NCBI RefSeq assembly: GCF_026212465.1
Contig: NC_080048.1
Location: forward strand, 31,643,517-31,707,516
Length of the DNA: 64,000 nt
Direction: 5' to 3'
Source: Amaranthus tricolor
Lineage: Eukaryota > Streptophyta > Magnoliopsida > Caryophyllales > Amaranthaceae
Positions 13,515 through 23,889 of the stretch are shown in pieces. A program made the position numbers and the translations under genes. A model generated the notes under the pieces. That model saw only the letters and a list, made by a program, of their open reading frames with translations, had not been told where the DNA came from and did no database searches. The first letter of the stretch is position 1. Each line of letters starts with the position of its first letter.

Positions 13515-13665
13515 TTGTAAGACGGGTTCATACAAGCAACTCAAAATTAAACTTACATAATAGTTAACTAAATAAAAACAGTTCTTTTTTAATTAAAAAA
13601 TAAAAAATTAGATCAGTCCATATTAAACCGTCTTATAAGATGATCTTAATAAAAAATTTGCCTTT
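13515..13665. mobile_element. Probable MITE with 'gtaagacgg' ends
   Basis: TGTAAGACGGGTTCATAC near 13516 is an imperfect inverted copy of the right end at about 13620-13650 (reverse complement TATAAGACGGTTTAATAT). The interior is AT-rich and non-coding. No clear target duplication was found, so the class is open. Confidence 0.4.
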
Positions 13666-13788
13666 AAACAAAGGTATAATGGGGTGCTTATAAATTATAA
13701 TAAGGAACCGATTTCAATACTGAATAATCTTCATAACCAACGCAACCCTTCCGAATACAAACACAATTATATCTTACACACTCCTAAC

Positions 13789-14758
13789 TAGACCTGGGAA
13801 AATTTGATCCGACCCGAAAATGAACCCGGAACCCGACCCGACAAAATCCGAACCCGACCGACCTGAAAGCGACTTAATCCGAAACATGACCGACCCGATA
13901 ATTACCCGACCGAAAATGACCCGACCGGAAACCGACCGAAAACCGACCCGTTTTGACAGATTTAATATCAATTTTTAGAGTAATTTCAATGTTAGAATTC
14001 ATTTCAAATAAAATTTTAGTTTTCAAAGTATCTCAACATATTGAGTATATCACTTGAACTCTAAAACTCATCAATAGATCTCAAAAAACACGTATTTAAC
14101 GTCTTTTTAGCCATCGTAATTATTTTTCTTTAAAAACAGGACGTTATAATCATCTTAATTGAATACATGTATCTTGTTAAATCAGTCAAATGAGTTTTTA
14201 ATTCTTCTACATTTCAGTAAGCAAATCAATATAATTTATACGAACGTTTCGCACGTTTGAATGAGCTTTTCAAAAAACGAATGTCGCTACCCTAAATTAT
14301 AAAACGCGTATCTTATAAGACGAAATAAGTACTTAGTTAGTTGTATATCTTTCCAACATGAAAATTGTGAAGATAATTTTAACGTCATTTTTATCTAACA
14401 TTACAATTATAATAAACAAAATAACTTTTATAAAGGGCGTACCTTACGAGTCTTTCAAAATAAGTATTAATTCCCCTATTTTTCTTGCACTTAAATGAAC
14501 CTGACATACCAACTATTTTTTGAAAATCGTACATGTAATTTCTCTAATGATTTTTTTTAGACATTTTAATGATTTTTTTTTTATGTTGAATTAGTCGATT
14601 GGATATTCTAATGTTTTATGGTAACCCGTTGGGTCAATCCGAACCTACCCGAAACCCAGAGTGATCCGACCTGATCCGAAACTGACCCGACCCGAAAATG
14701 ACCCGACCGAAATTGATCCGACCCAAAACCCGACCGACCAACCGTTTTCCCAGGTCTA
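13789..14758. mobile_element. Non-autonomous hAT element, 970 bp, TSD CTCCTAAC
   Basis: The inverted terminal repeats TAGACCTGGGAAAA / TTTTCCCAGGTCTA are perfect over 14 bp. They are flanked by identical 8-bp direct repeats CTCCTAAC (13781-13788 and 14759-14766), diagnostic of hAT transposition. About 150 bp inside each end is packed with (A)CCCGACC / GACCCGAAA motifs, typical of subterminal transposase-binding repeats. The middle 600 bp is AT-rich with no open frame, so mobility depended on a transposase elsewhere. Confidence 0.92.
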
Positions 14759-14766
14759 CTCCTAAC

Positions 14767-15139
14767 ACATAAAGTTCGATGTAGACACTTAGGTTCAATG
14801 TACTTTCATACGTTCCATATACACAAGAAGGGGCAGAGTTGTGGAAAATGTGATTATTTGTACTTCTTTACTAATTTAAGATATATAATTTAAAGAGTAT
14901 AATAATAAAGCAAAAACTACTATAACTCAATATTTGATTAACACATTTATAACATAAGGTCAAGAGATCAAATCTTAATTTAAACTATTCTTTTTTAATA
15001 AACTAATAAATTTATATTATAATGTTATTACTCATCATACTTCATTATTTACATTTACCCTTTTTAATGTGTGAGTTTATATTTTTACTATCTTAATTGT
15101 AATAGTATTTTTTATGAGACTTAGGACATGTTCTCTTTG
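14767..15139. other. AT-rich non-coding DNA
   Basis: Nothing recognisable was found before the pentanucleotide array. Confidence 0.4.
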
Positions 15140-15358
15140 TCTGATCTTATTAGATCTGATCTGAATTTACTAAGGTCTGATCTGATCTGATCTGATCTGA
15201 TCTGGTCTGATCTGGTCTAATTCAGTCTGATCTGATCTGAATCTTTCTGATCTGGTCTGGTCTGATCTGATATGGTCTAATCTGATTTGATCTGGTCTGG
15301 TCTGATCTGATCTGGTCTGGTCTGATCTGAACTGGTCTGATCTGATTTGATTTGGTTT
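15140..15358. repeat. (TCTGR)n pentanucleotide array
   Basis: TCTGA and TCTGG pentamers alternate over about 215 bp with a few interruptions (for example 'aattcag', 'aatctt'). A second array of the same type and orientation lies at 21020-21180, on the other side of the MULE. The Arg-Ser-Asp-Gln open frames on the minus strand come from the repeat. Confidence 0.9.
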
Positions 15359-15390
15359 CATTGAGTTTGTTATTAATAATAGTAGTTAAG

Positions 15391-16077
<687 letters not shown>

Positions 16078-16207
16078 CATACTACATAGTTTCTCCATCT
16101 AATAATAATATACATTACATTATAAAAATTAAACATCAAAAACTACGATGTTTTTGCTTCTCTTTGAATTGATGCCCAAATATCGTTGACTATATTTAGT
16201 TGAATTC

Positions 16208-16257
<50 letters not shown>

Positions 16258-16412
16258 GGGAAAACTGTAAACAAACACCTTTTAAAACCCGGTTTTTGTA
16301 AAGAAACACCTTTTAAAATTTTTTTGCAAATAAACACCTTTTAAGACACTTTTTGTTAAATTAAACACCTTAATTGGAATTCCGGTGGGTTTTGTCCAAA
16401 TTCCGACGTTGA
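16258..16412 (+). repeat. Left MULE TIR with four phased AAACACCTT motifs
   Basis: This 155-bp inverted repeat contains AAACACCTTTTA at 16273, 16304 and 16332 and AAACACCTTAA at 16363, spaced 31, 28 and 31 bp apart. That is about three helical turns each, as expected if transposase subunits bind the same face of the DNA. The same four motifs recur in the right TIR. Transposase binding is inferred, not shown. Confidence 0.85.
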
Positions 16413-16740
16413 AAAAGCTATATGAGTTGCATATTGCGCGATTGATTTCAAACGCAGGGTAGAGTTTTAATTGTTCGTGAATTTCTTCTCCATCTTCCTC
16501 ATCTTCCTTTCCTTGCCTCCACATTTCCCTTCAGCATTGTTGATTGTGACCGAAGATTCGTTGCTCTGTTAATTCTTGTCGATTGTTAAAGGTAAGGGTT
16601 TTTTCGCAATAAATTTACTCTCTTTTTGATGTCAATTGCATTGTAAATCGAATTGTTAATACAGTTGTTTAATTGTTACGCATTAGTACATTGTGTTTGT
16701 GGAGTTCTGAAATTAGGGTTTGTATTTGGTAATTGTGCAA

Positions 16741-19700
16741 ATGAGGACAAAAAACCCTGTATTTAATCCTTCAACTGGTGTCAAATGCATATTCAACCTA
16801 AAAATATGGCATGAGGGACGGTTTGTTAATAAGAAGAAAAGGAGGTTGTATGATGAAGGGTGCCTTGATATCAAAGTGGGTTGTTCTGAAATTAATTTTT
16901 TTGGTGTTGTACAATTAGTTAGGAAGGTCATTCTGAGGAAAGATGCTGAGTTTACTGTATATTATAGGAGGAAGGGGAGGAGCTTGATGAATGGTTTAAC
17001 TGAATTTACACCCAACAAACCTTTAGTTGATGTATTGGCAACGAAAGATGAGAATGATTTCATTACTGTATTTGTGGAGTATGATCAGAGTACATTGGAT
17101 GTGGGTTCTTTGGATGCTGTTGGTGGAGTTGAGGAGGATAATGATAGTTATGGATTTGAGCAGGATAGTGATGATGCTGGAAGTGAGGACATTTGTGAAT
17201 TTGAAGATGCTGTAAAGAATTTGGACATTGAAGATTGTGGTTGGGCTGGGCCTAAGGTATTAGAAGGTTGCCCAAGTACTTCTGTTGGCCTAGAAGCTGA
17301 GTTGGACCACAATGAAATGGTAAATAATAGCCAAAACCCTAAGTGCAAAAAAGTAGAAAAAATAGCAGCCTTCAGGAGAAAAACAAAGTCTTGTTTTGAA
17401 CAAGTAACCATTGAAGATGCTGAACCACAGATTGGAACAGAGGATGATGTATTATATGATGGTGCTGCAGATGAAGATATACCAGTAGGTGGTGATTTAT
17501 TTGCAGAAGGTGTCACCAAGAACTTGGATAGTACGATTGTTAGGGATGAAGAGGTTGAAGTGAGAGAAGATGATGATTTGAATGAAGACTCAGAAGAGGA
17601 AGGCAGTGGAGCAGAATCAGATGATGATAAGGTAGATGATGGACCAGTATTCAATCCTAAGGTTGACTTTAAAAAAAATGTGGAGCTGAAGAAGGGAATT
17701 AGATTTGAAAGTGTGCAGGATGTTAGGAAGGCCATTAGGCACCATGCTATTATGAACAGGTATGATTACTATTTCTTGCATAACAATTCAAGAAGAGTTA
17801 GTGTATATTGTAAACATAGATGCAAGTGCCTATTGAAGTACGGTAGGTATATACAATGCATATGTGAGGAGCAGAAGTGTTTGTTTAGAATTCATTGTAG
17901 AAAATTAAAATTGGAGGAAACTTGGCAGATTAAAAGCATGACCAGTGAACATAGTTGTGGATTTCACAGTGCAAATCCCAAAGTTACATCTGAATTTTTA
18001 GCTGAAAGGTATTTAGACCATTTTAGGGATGACCCCAATCTGAAGCTCAAATACTTCATGAAGTTGATTCTTAGGGACATTGGGGTAAGTGTGAAGTATC
18101 ATAAAGCCTATTATGCCAAGGTCATTGCTCTTCACATGATTCATGGTAGTGCATTAGAGCAATACCAAAGGGTTTGGGACTATGCTGCTGCAGTTAGGAA
18201 GTATGTTGTTGGTTCATCTGCATTTGTTGTTGTCAGTGACATAGAAAGGCCCCCAACAACATTTCAAAGAATGTACATCTGTTTGCAGCCTTGTAAGGAG
18301 GGGTTTCTACAAGGTTGTAGGCACATAATTGGTGTTGATGGTTGCCACCTGAAAGGGCAATGGCCAGGAGTATGTTTGGTAGCTGTTGGAAAAGATGGGA
18401 ATAATAACTTGTTTCCAATAGCGTGGGCTGTTGCAGAAGTTGAAAATAAAGATAGTTGGACATGGTTTCTTGATCTGTTGACGAAAGATCTTGGTATTGT
18501 TACTGAACACATAACTTGGGTCCATGAAAATGAGCAGCTAACCTTCATGTCTGACAGGCAAAAGGTACAATACCCTGGCTCTTTTATGCTCCATTTCAAG
18601 TATTCCATTAAATAATTTAACACATTTTTTGTGAAACAGGGACTACTGGATGCATTCTCCAAAGTAGTGCCAAATGCAGATATAAGGTATTGTTGCAGAT
18701 ATATATGGGCCAACTTCAAACTCAATTTTGCAGGAACGGCTTTTAAATCTTTGTTTTGGCAAGCAGCAAGGGCAGGGACCAAGGCAATATTATAAACTCT
18801 TCTCTTGTTTAAATAAGGCAATTTTAGTGTATTGTTGCTTAAATAATCAATGAACACACTTAAATAATGCAGGACAAATTCAATGAACAAATGCAAGCCA
18901 TTAAGATGTTGTCTAATGATGCTTTCAAGTATTTAGACAACATCCCTGTTCAAAGGTGGAGTAGGCATGCTTTCAACCCCAAGTCCAAGTCAGCCATGGT
19001 GTTAAACAATTGTTGTGAGTCATTTAATTCGGTTTTGAGGGAGTGTAGAAACAAACCTATATTGAGCATGATGGAGTGGATAAGAAGATATGTCATGGCA
19101 AGGGCTTTCAACAAAAGGGAAGGATGTAGGAATTATCATGGATCAATCATGCCAGCTGCTATGAAGGTGCTCAAAAGTGCCCAAGAAATGTCCAAGAACT
19201 GCTTTGAGACAATTTCTGATATTGACTTGTTTGAGGTTGATCATGATGGAGATAGATGGGTGGTTGACTTGAAAAGGCATTCATGTGGTTGTTTCAGGTG
19301 GGATTTGACAGGAATCCCTTGCTGTCATGCATTCAAATGCATCATGGCATTCAGGGGCAACCCTGAAATGTATGTGCACAAGGCATACAGTAAGGAGATG
19401 TATGCATTAGCCTATGCACCTATTTTCCAACCAATGCCTGGAATGAAGCAATGGGATTCTACAGAGCATCCCAAACCTAACCCTCCTGGTGTGAAAAAGC
19501 TCCCTGGCAGACCATCACAAAAAAAAAGAATCAAAGAGAAGGGTGAGGGGGAAGCTGAACATGAACCTCCAGTACTAAGAAAGAAGAAGCCCAATGCATG
19601 CAGTAACTGTGGAGGTCTAGGCCACAATAAAAGCAAATGCAAGAACCCACTTGCACCCCTTAAACCTCCAGCAAAAAGAGGAAGGCCAATGAGTGATGGT

Positions 19701-19811
19701 GTTCCAAAACAAGCCATAAAGAAGAAAAGGGGAAAAATGAGCCAAAGTCAAGAAGAAATCAACAACAACTCCTCACAACCAGTAGATTCATCTCAAACAT
19801 CTCACACTTGA
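16741..19811 (+). CDS. MULE transposase (mudrA-like), 968 aa, three coding exons
   Basis: Exons are 16741-18564, 18640-18783 and 18873-19811, all in phase 0. The first ATG (16741) gives MRTKNPVF; the frame upstream of it has no ATG. Residues ~10-120 resemble the PB1-like N-terminal domain of plant MULE transposases. An acidic stretch follows (~125-310), then the Mutator DNA-binding region (~320-440, Cys-rich). The MULE catalytic core includes GVDGCHLKGQWPG (first Asp), TFMSDRQKG (second Asp, at the exon 1/2 junction) and NNCCESFNSV. A SWIM zinc finger (CGCFRWDLTGIPCCHAFK) and a CCHC knuckle (CSNCGGLGHNKSKC) close the protein, with Lys/Arg-rich segments likely to direct it to the nucleus. Intron 1 is GT-AG. 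Intron 2 appears to be GC-AG (AAG|GCAATA ... TGCAG). A 5'-UTR intron may run 16592-16716. No stop or frameshift is seen. The function is cut-and-paste transposition of this MULE. Confidence 0.88.
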
Positions 19812-20218
19812 ATTTAGTACCTCCGAAGTTTGTTTGTTAAATATTATTACTTTTTATTGCTTAGTCAATGACTTTATATGTATTTTCATGTTATGGATGA
19901 CATTATGCATTATGAGAATTGGTTGAATGCTTAACAAATGGATGATATGCAAGCTGCACAGTATAAAATGGATACAAAAAAAAAACATCTAACATATTTG
20001 ATTCAATACTACAAGTTTACATTAACCAAACTAGTTTACATTAACCAAACTAGTTTGATTCAATATTTGATTCAATACAATACTACAAGTTTACATTAAC
20101 ATCTAACATCTAACATATTTGATTCAAACACATAAACAACTGATGAGTTTGGTTGAATACTTCAAAAGTACATATTGAAATTGAGGCAAAAGCATAAACA
20201 ACCAACAACACAACCAAA
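19812..20218. other. Convergent intergenic spacer of the MULE
   Basis: The two MULE genes end facing each other here. The spacer has short direct repeats built from 'tttgattcaata', 'ctacaagtttacattaac' and 'caaactagttt' (about 19985-20130). No open frame is supported; it must hold both 3' ends. Confidence 0.6.
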
Positions 20219-20635
20219 CTAGTCCATCATCTTAAATACAGTTCTTAAAAATAAAACAACCAAAAGAGCCAAAAATTGACATTTGCTGCAGTTTTTTGCC
20301 ACCTTCAACCTCCCAACATGCCAACCGTCTGATTTGTCATACACCGACCTACTCAACCGACTCCTCAGCACAATCAATTCATTCATCAATTCCTTCTTCA
20401 CCTCCACCAACTCATTAATAGTTACCCTTTGCCACTCTACTTGATCCGCATCAATCCACCTAAAGAACGAGCAACCCCTTCTTCCACTTTCAATGTCATA
20501 TAATTTACAAGCCATGAACCTACGCCCAGGATTCTTGGGGGTCCAGGACCTCATTATCGCAATTCGCAACCCACAGTAGCATCTACAATGTTGTGAGTTT
20601 TCAATGGCACGAGAACAACCACTGGAAGAAGACAT
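20219..20635 (-). CDS. GRF zinc-finger protein encoded by the MULE, 138 aa
   Basis: The ATG is at 20635. Residues 17-62 form a GRF-type zinc finger: CRCYCG, then NPGRRFMAC, then GCSFFRWID, with likely zinc ligands C19 or C21, C43 and C55. A Leu/Glu-rich helix (about 70-98) could form a coiled coil. The C-terminus (about 118-133, CQFLALLVVLFLRTVF) is hydrophobic enough for a membrane anchor. Small GRF/coiled-coil/TM proteins of this layout are common in plant genomes, and GRF fingers bind single-stranded or structured nucleic acid in several DNA repair proteins. The gene sits wholly inside the MULE and is transcribed from the right TIR, convergent to the transposase, the position held by mudrB in maize MuDR. 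A helper role in transposition is inference. It could instead be captured host sequence, but its intact frame and position argue for element function. Confidence 0.85.
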   Translation of the reverse strand: MSSSSGCSRAIENSQHCRCYCGLRIAIMRSWTPKNPGRRFMACKLYDIESGRRGCSFFRWIDADQVEWQRVTINELVEVKKELMNELIVLRSRLSRSVYDKSDGWHVGRLKVAKNCSKCQFLALLVVLFLRTVFKMMD

Positions 20636-20779
20636 ACTAAATGGAAGATCAAAGCATCAACCTTTGAAAACCCTAGAAATTGAACTTCAAAGCAAAGAGA
20701 GAGAAGGAGAAGAATGATTTGAAATGGGATTTTAGGGTGTAAATGGAGTGTTTATGGAAGTTGAAAAGAAAGGAGCGTG

Positions 20780-20787
20780 TATTATAA
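20780..20787 (-). promoter_or_regulatory. Putative TATA box of the GRF gene
   Basis: On the minus strand the sequence reads CCTTATAATACACG, about 145 bp upstream of the ATG and just inside the right TIR. A CT-rich leader (cttctccttctctctc) follows, as is usual in plant 5' UTRs. Confidence 0.5.
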
Positions 20788-20832
20788 GGAAATTGCAAAC
20801 ACGCGCATGTTTTTGGAGGTCAAAACGCAAAG

Positions 20833-20988
20833 TCAACGTCGGAATTTGGACAAAACCCACCGGAATTCCAATTAAGGTGTTTAATTTAACAAAAAGTGTC
20901 TTAAAAGGTGTTTATTTGCAAAAAAAATTTTAAAAGGTGTTTCTTTACAAAAACCGGGTTTTAAAAGGTGTTTGTTTACAATTTTCCC
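20833..20988 (-). repeat. Right MULE TIR
   Basis: This is the reverse complement of the left TIR over 156 bp, with one substitution and one extra T in a homopolymer. It carries the same four AAACACCTT-type motifs as AAGGTGTTT on the plus strand. It faces the GRF gene. Confidence 0.9.
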
Positions 20989-21019
20989 TAATAATAATAA
21001 TAATAATAATAATAATGGT

Positions 21020-21180
21020 ATGGTTTGATCTGATCTGATCTGGTCTGGTCTGGTCTGATCTGGTCTGGTCTGATCTGATCTGGTCTGGTCTGATCTGTTC
21101 TGATCTGGTCTGGTCTGATCTGAAACTTTCTGATCTGATCTGAATAGTTCTGATCTGATCTGGTCTGATCTGATCTGATT
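21020..21180. repeat. Second (TCTGR)n array
   Basis: Same pentamer alphabet and orientation as 15140-15358, directly right of the AAT repeat that flanks the MULE. It is followed by 'ataagttgaagagaacacc', which mirrors 'gttctctttgtctgatcttat' at the left edge of the first array. Confidence 0.9.
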
Positions 21181-21252
21181 CCAATAAGAATAAGTAATAA
21201 GTCAAAAAAATAAGTTGAAGAGAACACCTTCTTACTAGGGGAATAATAGAAT

Positions 21253-21253
<1 letters not shown>

Positions 21254-21287
<34 letters not shown>
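21254..21287. repeat. Homopolymer A34
   Basis: 34 consecutive A residues. It could be the tail of a retroposed sequence or simply a mononucleotide run. Confidence 0.95.
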
Positions 21288-21289
<2 letters not shown>

Positions 21290-21800
21290 ATTTGAGTTTT
21301 TTCAAAAGTGATAATTATAGAAAACCTTCAACTCCATTTGTTGAATATAATTTTTGCTATGACTCAATTTCATTTCAGTTTGTATGATATTAATATTTTC
21401 ATAATCTAATTAGTTTTTATATAGTAAATACTTTGATCGTATATAGACTATTTGGCCCTTCTAATTTCAAATCCTGACTTCGCCCCTCTACACAAGGCTC
21501 AAGGCACACCACAACAAAACATAAAATCTTGTGTTTTTTAATATACTATATGTTTCTCCAATGGTGAACCTAGAAAGGAGTATGTGGCGTTATGCAAGGG
21601 CAAAGCCAGAATTTTAAATTAGAAAGGTCAAATAGTCAATATACTAGCAAATTATTTACTATATAATAACTAGTTAAATTATGAAAATTTTTAAAATCCT
21701 ATAGACTGCAATGAACTTGTATTATAACAAAAATCATATTCAACAAATGGAGTTGAAACTTCTATATAAGTATCCCTTTTGAAAAAAAAAATCAAGTGTT
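21290..21800. repeat. Large imperfect inverted repeat (arms ~190 bp)
   Basis: The left arm (about 21290-21490) and right arm (about 21598-21800) are inverted copies. 'caactccatttgttgaata' at 21329 pairs with 'tattcaacaaatggagttg' at 21739, and 'tagactatttggcccttct' pairs with 'agaaaggtcaaatagtc'. The arms are separated by about 105 bp. They have diverged with indels, so the structure is old. It may be a fold-back element or two head-to-head copies of one transposon end. Confidence 0.75.
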
Positions 21801-23291
21801 TTTAACTCTATTATTTGCCTAGTAAGTCTCCAAAAAACAGTATTAAAATTAAGATAGCAAACTCACAGTAACAAAAGAAGGATGAATGTAAAATTATGAA
21901 TGTAAAAGTAACGACATTATAATATAAATTTAGTAGTTTATAAAAAAATAATTGTTTACATTAGGATTTGATCCCTTAACCTTATAAGGTTACAAATATA
22001 TTACTCCAACTATTGAGTTATGAAAGGAGAGGTAATAAACCTCACTCAAGGATCACTAAATAAGGTTTTAAATGTAAGTTTTTGTTGTGTCAAGTATAGG
22101 AATCAAATAATGTAATATAATGTGATGAATGACAATAATAAGTAAATAATGAAGACAAGTACTTAAGGTGGTTTACCAATCTTGGGCTACATCCACCATC
22201 TAGCCTAGGATTATATTAATGTGTTTAAAGGAGAAAATACAAAACTTGAAGGAATTACAATAGAGTATAAGTGTGAGGAAGAGAAAAGCTAAAATAGGGA
22301 GTATTCTTGAGCAAGTAAGGTAGCTCACTAATGAGACTTTTGGCTTACTTAATGAGGTTCTTCATGTAGTATTAGTGGGCAGCAGCTGAAAGGAACAAAC
22401 AAAGTCTAAACAGCAGCTTCAGAGTGAGAACAGACGTAGGCGTGAGGGCTGCTCGACCCACCTGCTCGATCGACCCCCAAGTCGAGCGGTGTGGTCAGGC
22501 CCTGCTGTCTTCACTTGCATGCTTTTCTTGCCTCTTTCGTGCATGCCCACGGTCTTCAAGGCCTCTTGCACTTGATCCTAGGACTAAAACTTTGCACTCC
22601 TAGCCTTCACATGCCAAATTTCCTACCCATACAAATTAATCACATGTGATTCTTTGTCCTCTTCTAGTCTTCACTAACTAAAGTGATTAATTACCTTAAT
22701 CACGTTTTGATTACTTGGTAACACAAGTTACCAATAATCCTAACAAGCTATAGTAATTTTTGTGTTCTTGCACTGTTTAAACTATATATCATATCTTAGC
22801 AAAGGGAGCCAAAGCTAAAAATACAATAAATCACATTTTTGGCCCGGCCCATGTAGATTCGCCCCAGATGTTATGGCTCCATCAAAACTAATTTAAAAAT
22901 TGCTTATATTTAAAAATCCAAAGGTAAAGTGCTCCACCATAATTAGTTTCAAATGTTCATCTATTTTTCCTTTGTAAGAGAAAATCAAAAACAAGGAAAT
23001 CAATAATATGAGACGAAGTAAAAATTGACAAATATTTTGAATATTATATGCAATTTTAAAAATTATGATATTATTCTAATAATTTTGTATCTTTAAACAT
23101 TTACTACGTAATTTAACACTAAGGTCCCTAACTTTTTATGTTATGTGTTGTTCAACATGTTGAACATACTCAAAATCTCATAAAACATAAATCATTACCA
23201 GAAGAACTGAAGAATCAAAATTTGTATTGTATATAAAAGAATTTAATGAATTTGTCAATTTGTAATAAATAATGGTTATGAATTTCAATAA
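21801..23291. other. Non-coding DNA, LTR-like fragments
   Basis: No gene is supported. 'cttgggctacatccaccatc' (22176) and the CTCGAC-rich stretch at 22450-22500 look like pieces of retrotransposon LTRs; a similar ctcga-rich phrase occurs at 34163-34215. Confidence 0.35.
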
Positions 23292-23645
23292 TCAATACTC
23301 CTCAGGAATGCTATGAAGAACAGGCCTCCAATGGCTAATTTTATGCTCCTTAGCTTGACTTCCTTTCTTCTTCCTCTTCATTAGATTATGCAATTGCCTT
23401 TCTGCAGAAAATGACAATAATGGAAATATACTAGAAGTACTACTATTATTTCTATTATGATTATTATTAATGTTCACACTTTGAAGCATTTGCTTTAAAT
23501 CTTGTTTTTTCACCAAAATTTTGATCTTAATCTTCCCATCTTCAGTTTTGTATGAACTTATGCTTCCTCCCTTAGCAAGAGCCTCAAGAAGAGATAATGT
23601 AGATTTCTTAGGAGAGCTTAATTGTTCTTCCACCATTAATGCCAT
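23292..23645 (-). CDS. Small plant-specific protein with C-terminal SHWRPVLHSIPEEY, 117 aa
   Basis: The ATG at 23645 gives MALMVEEQLSSPKK; the frame extends six codons upstream only by way of a TTG, so the ATG is preferred. The N-terminal half has a basic Ser/Lys segment, then DGKIKIKILVKKQDLKQML, an Asn/Ser-rich linker (residues ~63-73), a basic patch (MKRKKKGSQ) and the ending SHWRPVLHSIPEEY. This layout, an 'I-V-KK-(D/E)L..ML' core and a closing WRP-L-SIPE, recurs in small plant proteins of unknown function reminiscent of the PADRE/DUF4228 group. No signal peptide or membrane segment is seen. A TATA box lies about 220 bp upstream. The gene stands alone among repeats and looks intact. Its biochemical role is unknown. 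Confidence 0.75.
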   Translation of the reverse strand: MALMVEEQLSSPKKSTLSLLEALAKGGSISSYKTEDGKIKIKILVKKQDLKQMLQSVNINNNHNRNNSSTSSIFPLLSFSAERQLHNLMKRKKKGSQAKEHKISHWRPVLHSIPEEY

Positions 23646-23864
23646 TTCTTTGCTTTCAAACAAGTAACCAATGTTTTTTATGGATTGATGATCTATCTGC
23701 TATCCTCTTCTCTCGGATTTTGATTTGTGCGAGATATTGGGTTCACGACTCTAACTCTATTGGGAGTGGAGTAATTAATTAATGAATTGTAGCTATTTTT
23801 GTAGTGTTAGTATTTTTGTTATGCTTTATGTAATGAAATGTTTGATTGTAAACCTGAAATGGAG

Positions 23865-23874
23865 TTGTATATAT
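23865..23874 (-). promoter_or_regulatory. TATA box of the 117-aa gene
   Basis: The minus strand reads CATCTATATATACAACTCC, a strong plant TATA box about 220 bp upstream of the ATG. This implies a leader of roughly 190 bases. Confidence 0.6.
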
Positions 23875-23889
23875 AGATGTTGCCTAATC

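Larger units (their letters stand above)
16258..20988. mobile_element. Complete Mutator-like element (MULE), 4731 bp
   Basis: Long terminal inverted repeats (16258-16412 and 20833-20988) begin GGGAAAA. They are identical apart from one substitution (C/T at position 8) and one base in a T run. Both sides carry TAATAATAA (16249-16257 and 20989-20997), matching the 9-bp target duplication of MULEs, although the target is itself an AAT repeat. Inside are an uninterrupted transposase gene reading rightward from the left TIR and a GRF zinc-finger gene reading leftward from the right TIR, with 407 bp between their stops. TIR identity and open coding frames indicate a recent insertion that may still be functional. 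Confidence 0.93.

Noticed and set aside
15170..15361. Arg-Ser-Asp-Gln-rich open frames here and at 20945-21227
   Set aside because: They arise from the TCTGR pentanucleotide arrays.
17148..17735. 195-codon Ser-rich minus-strand open frame
   Set aside because: Antisense shadow of the acidic region of the MULE transposase; no independent features.
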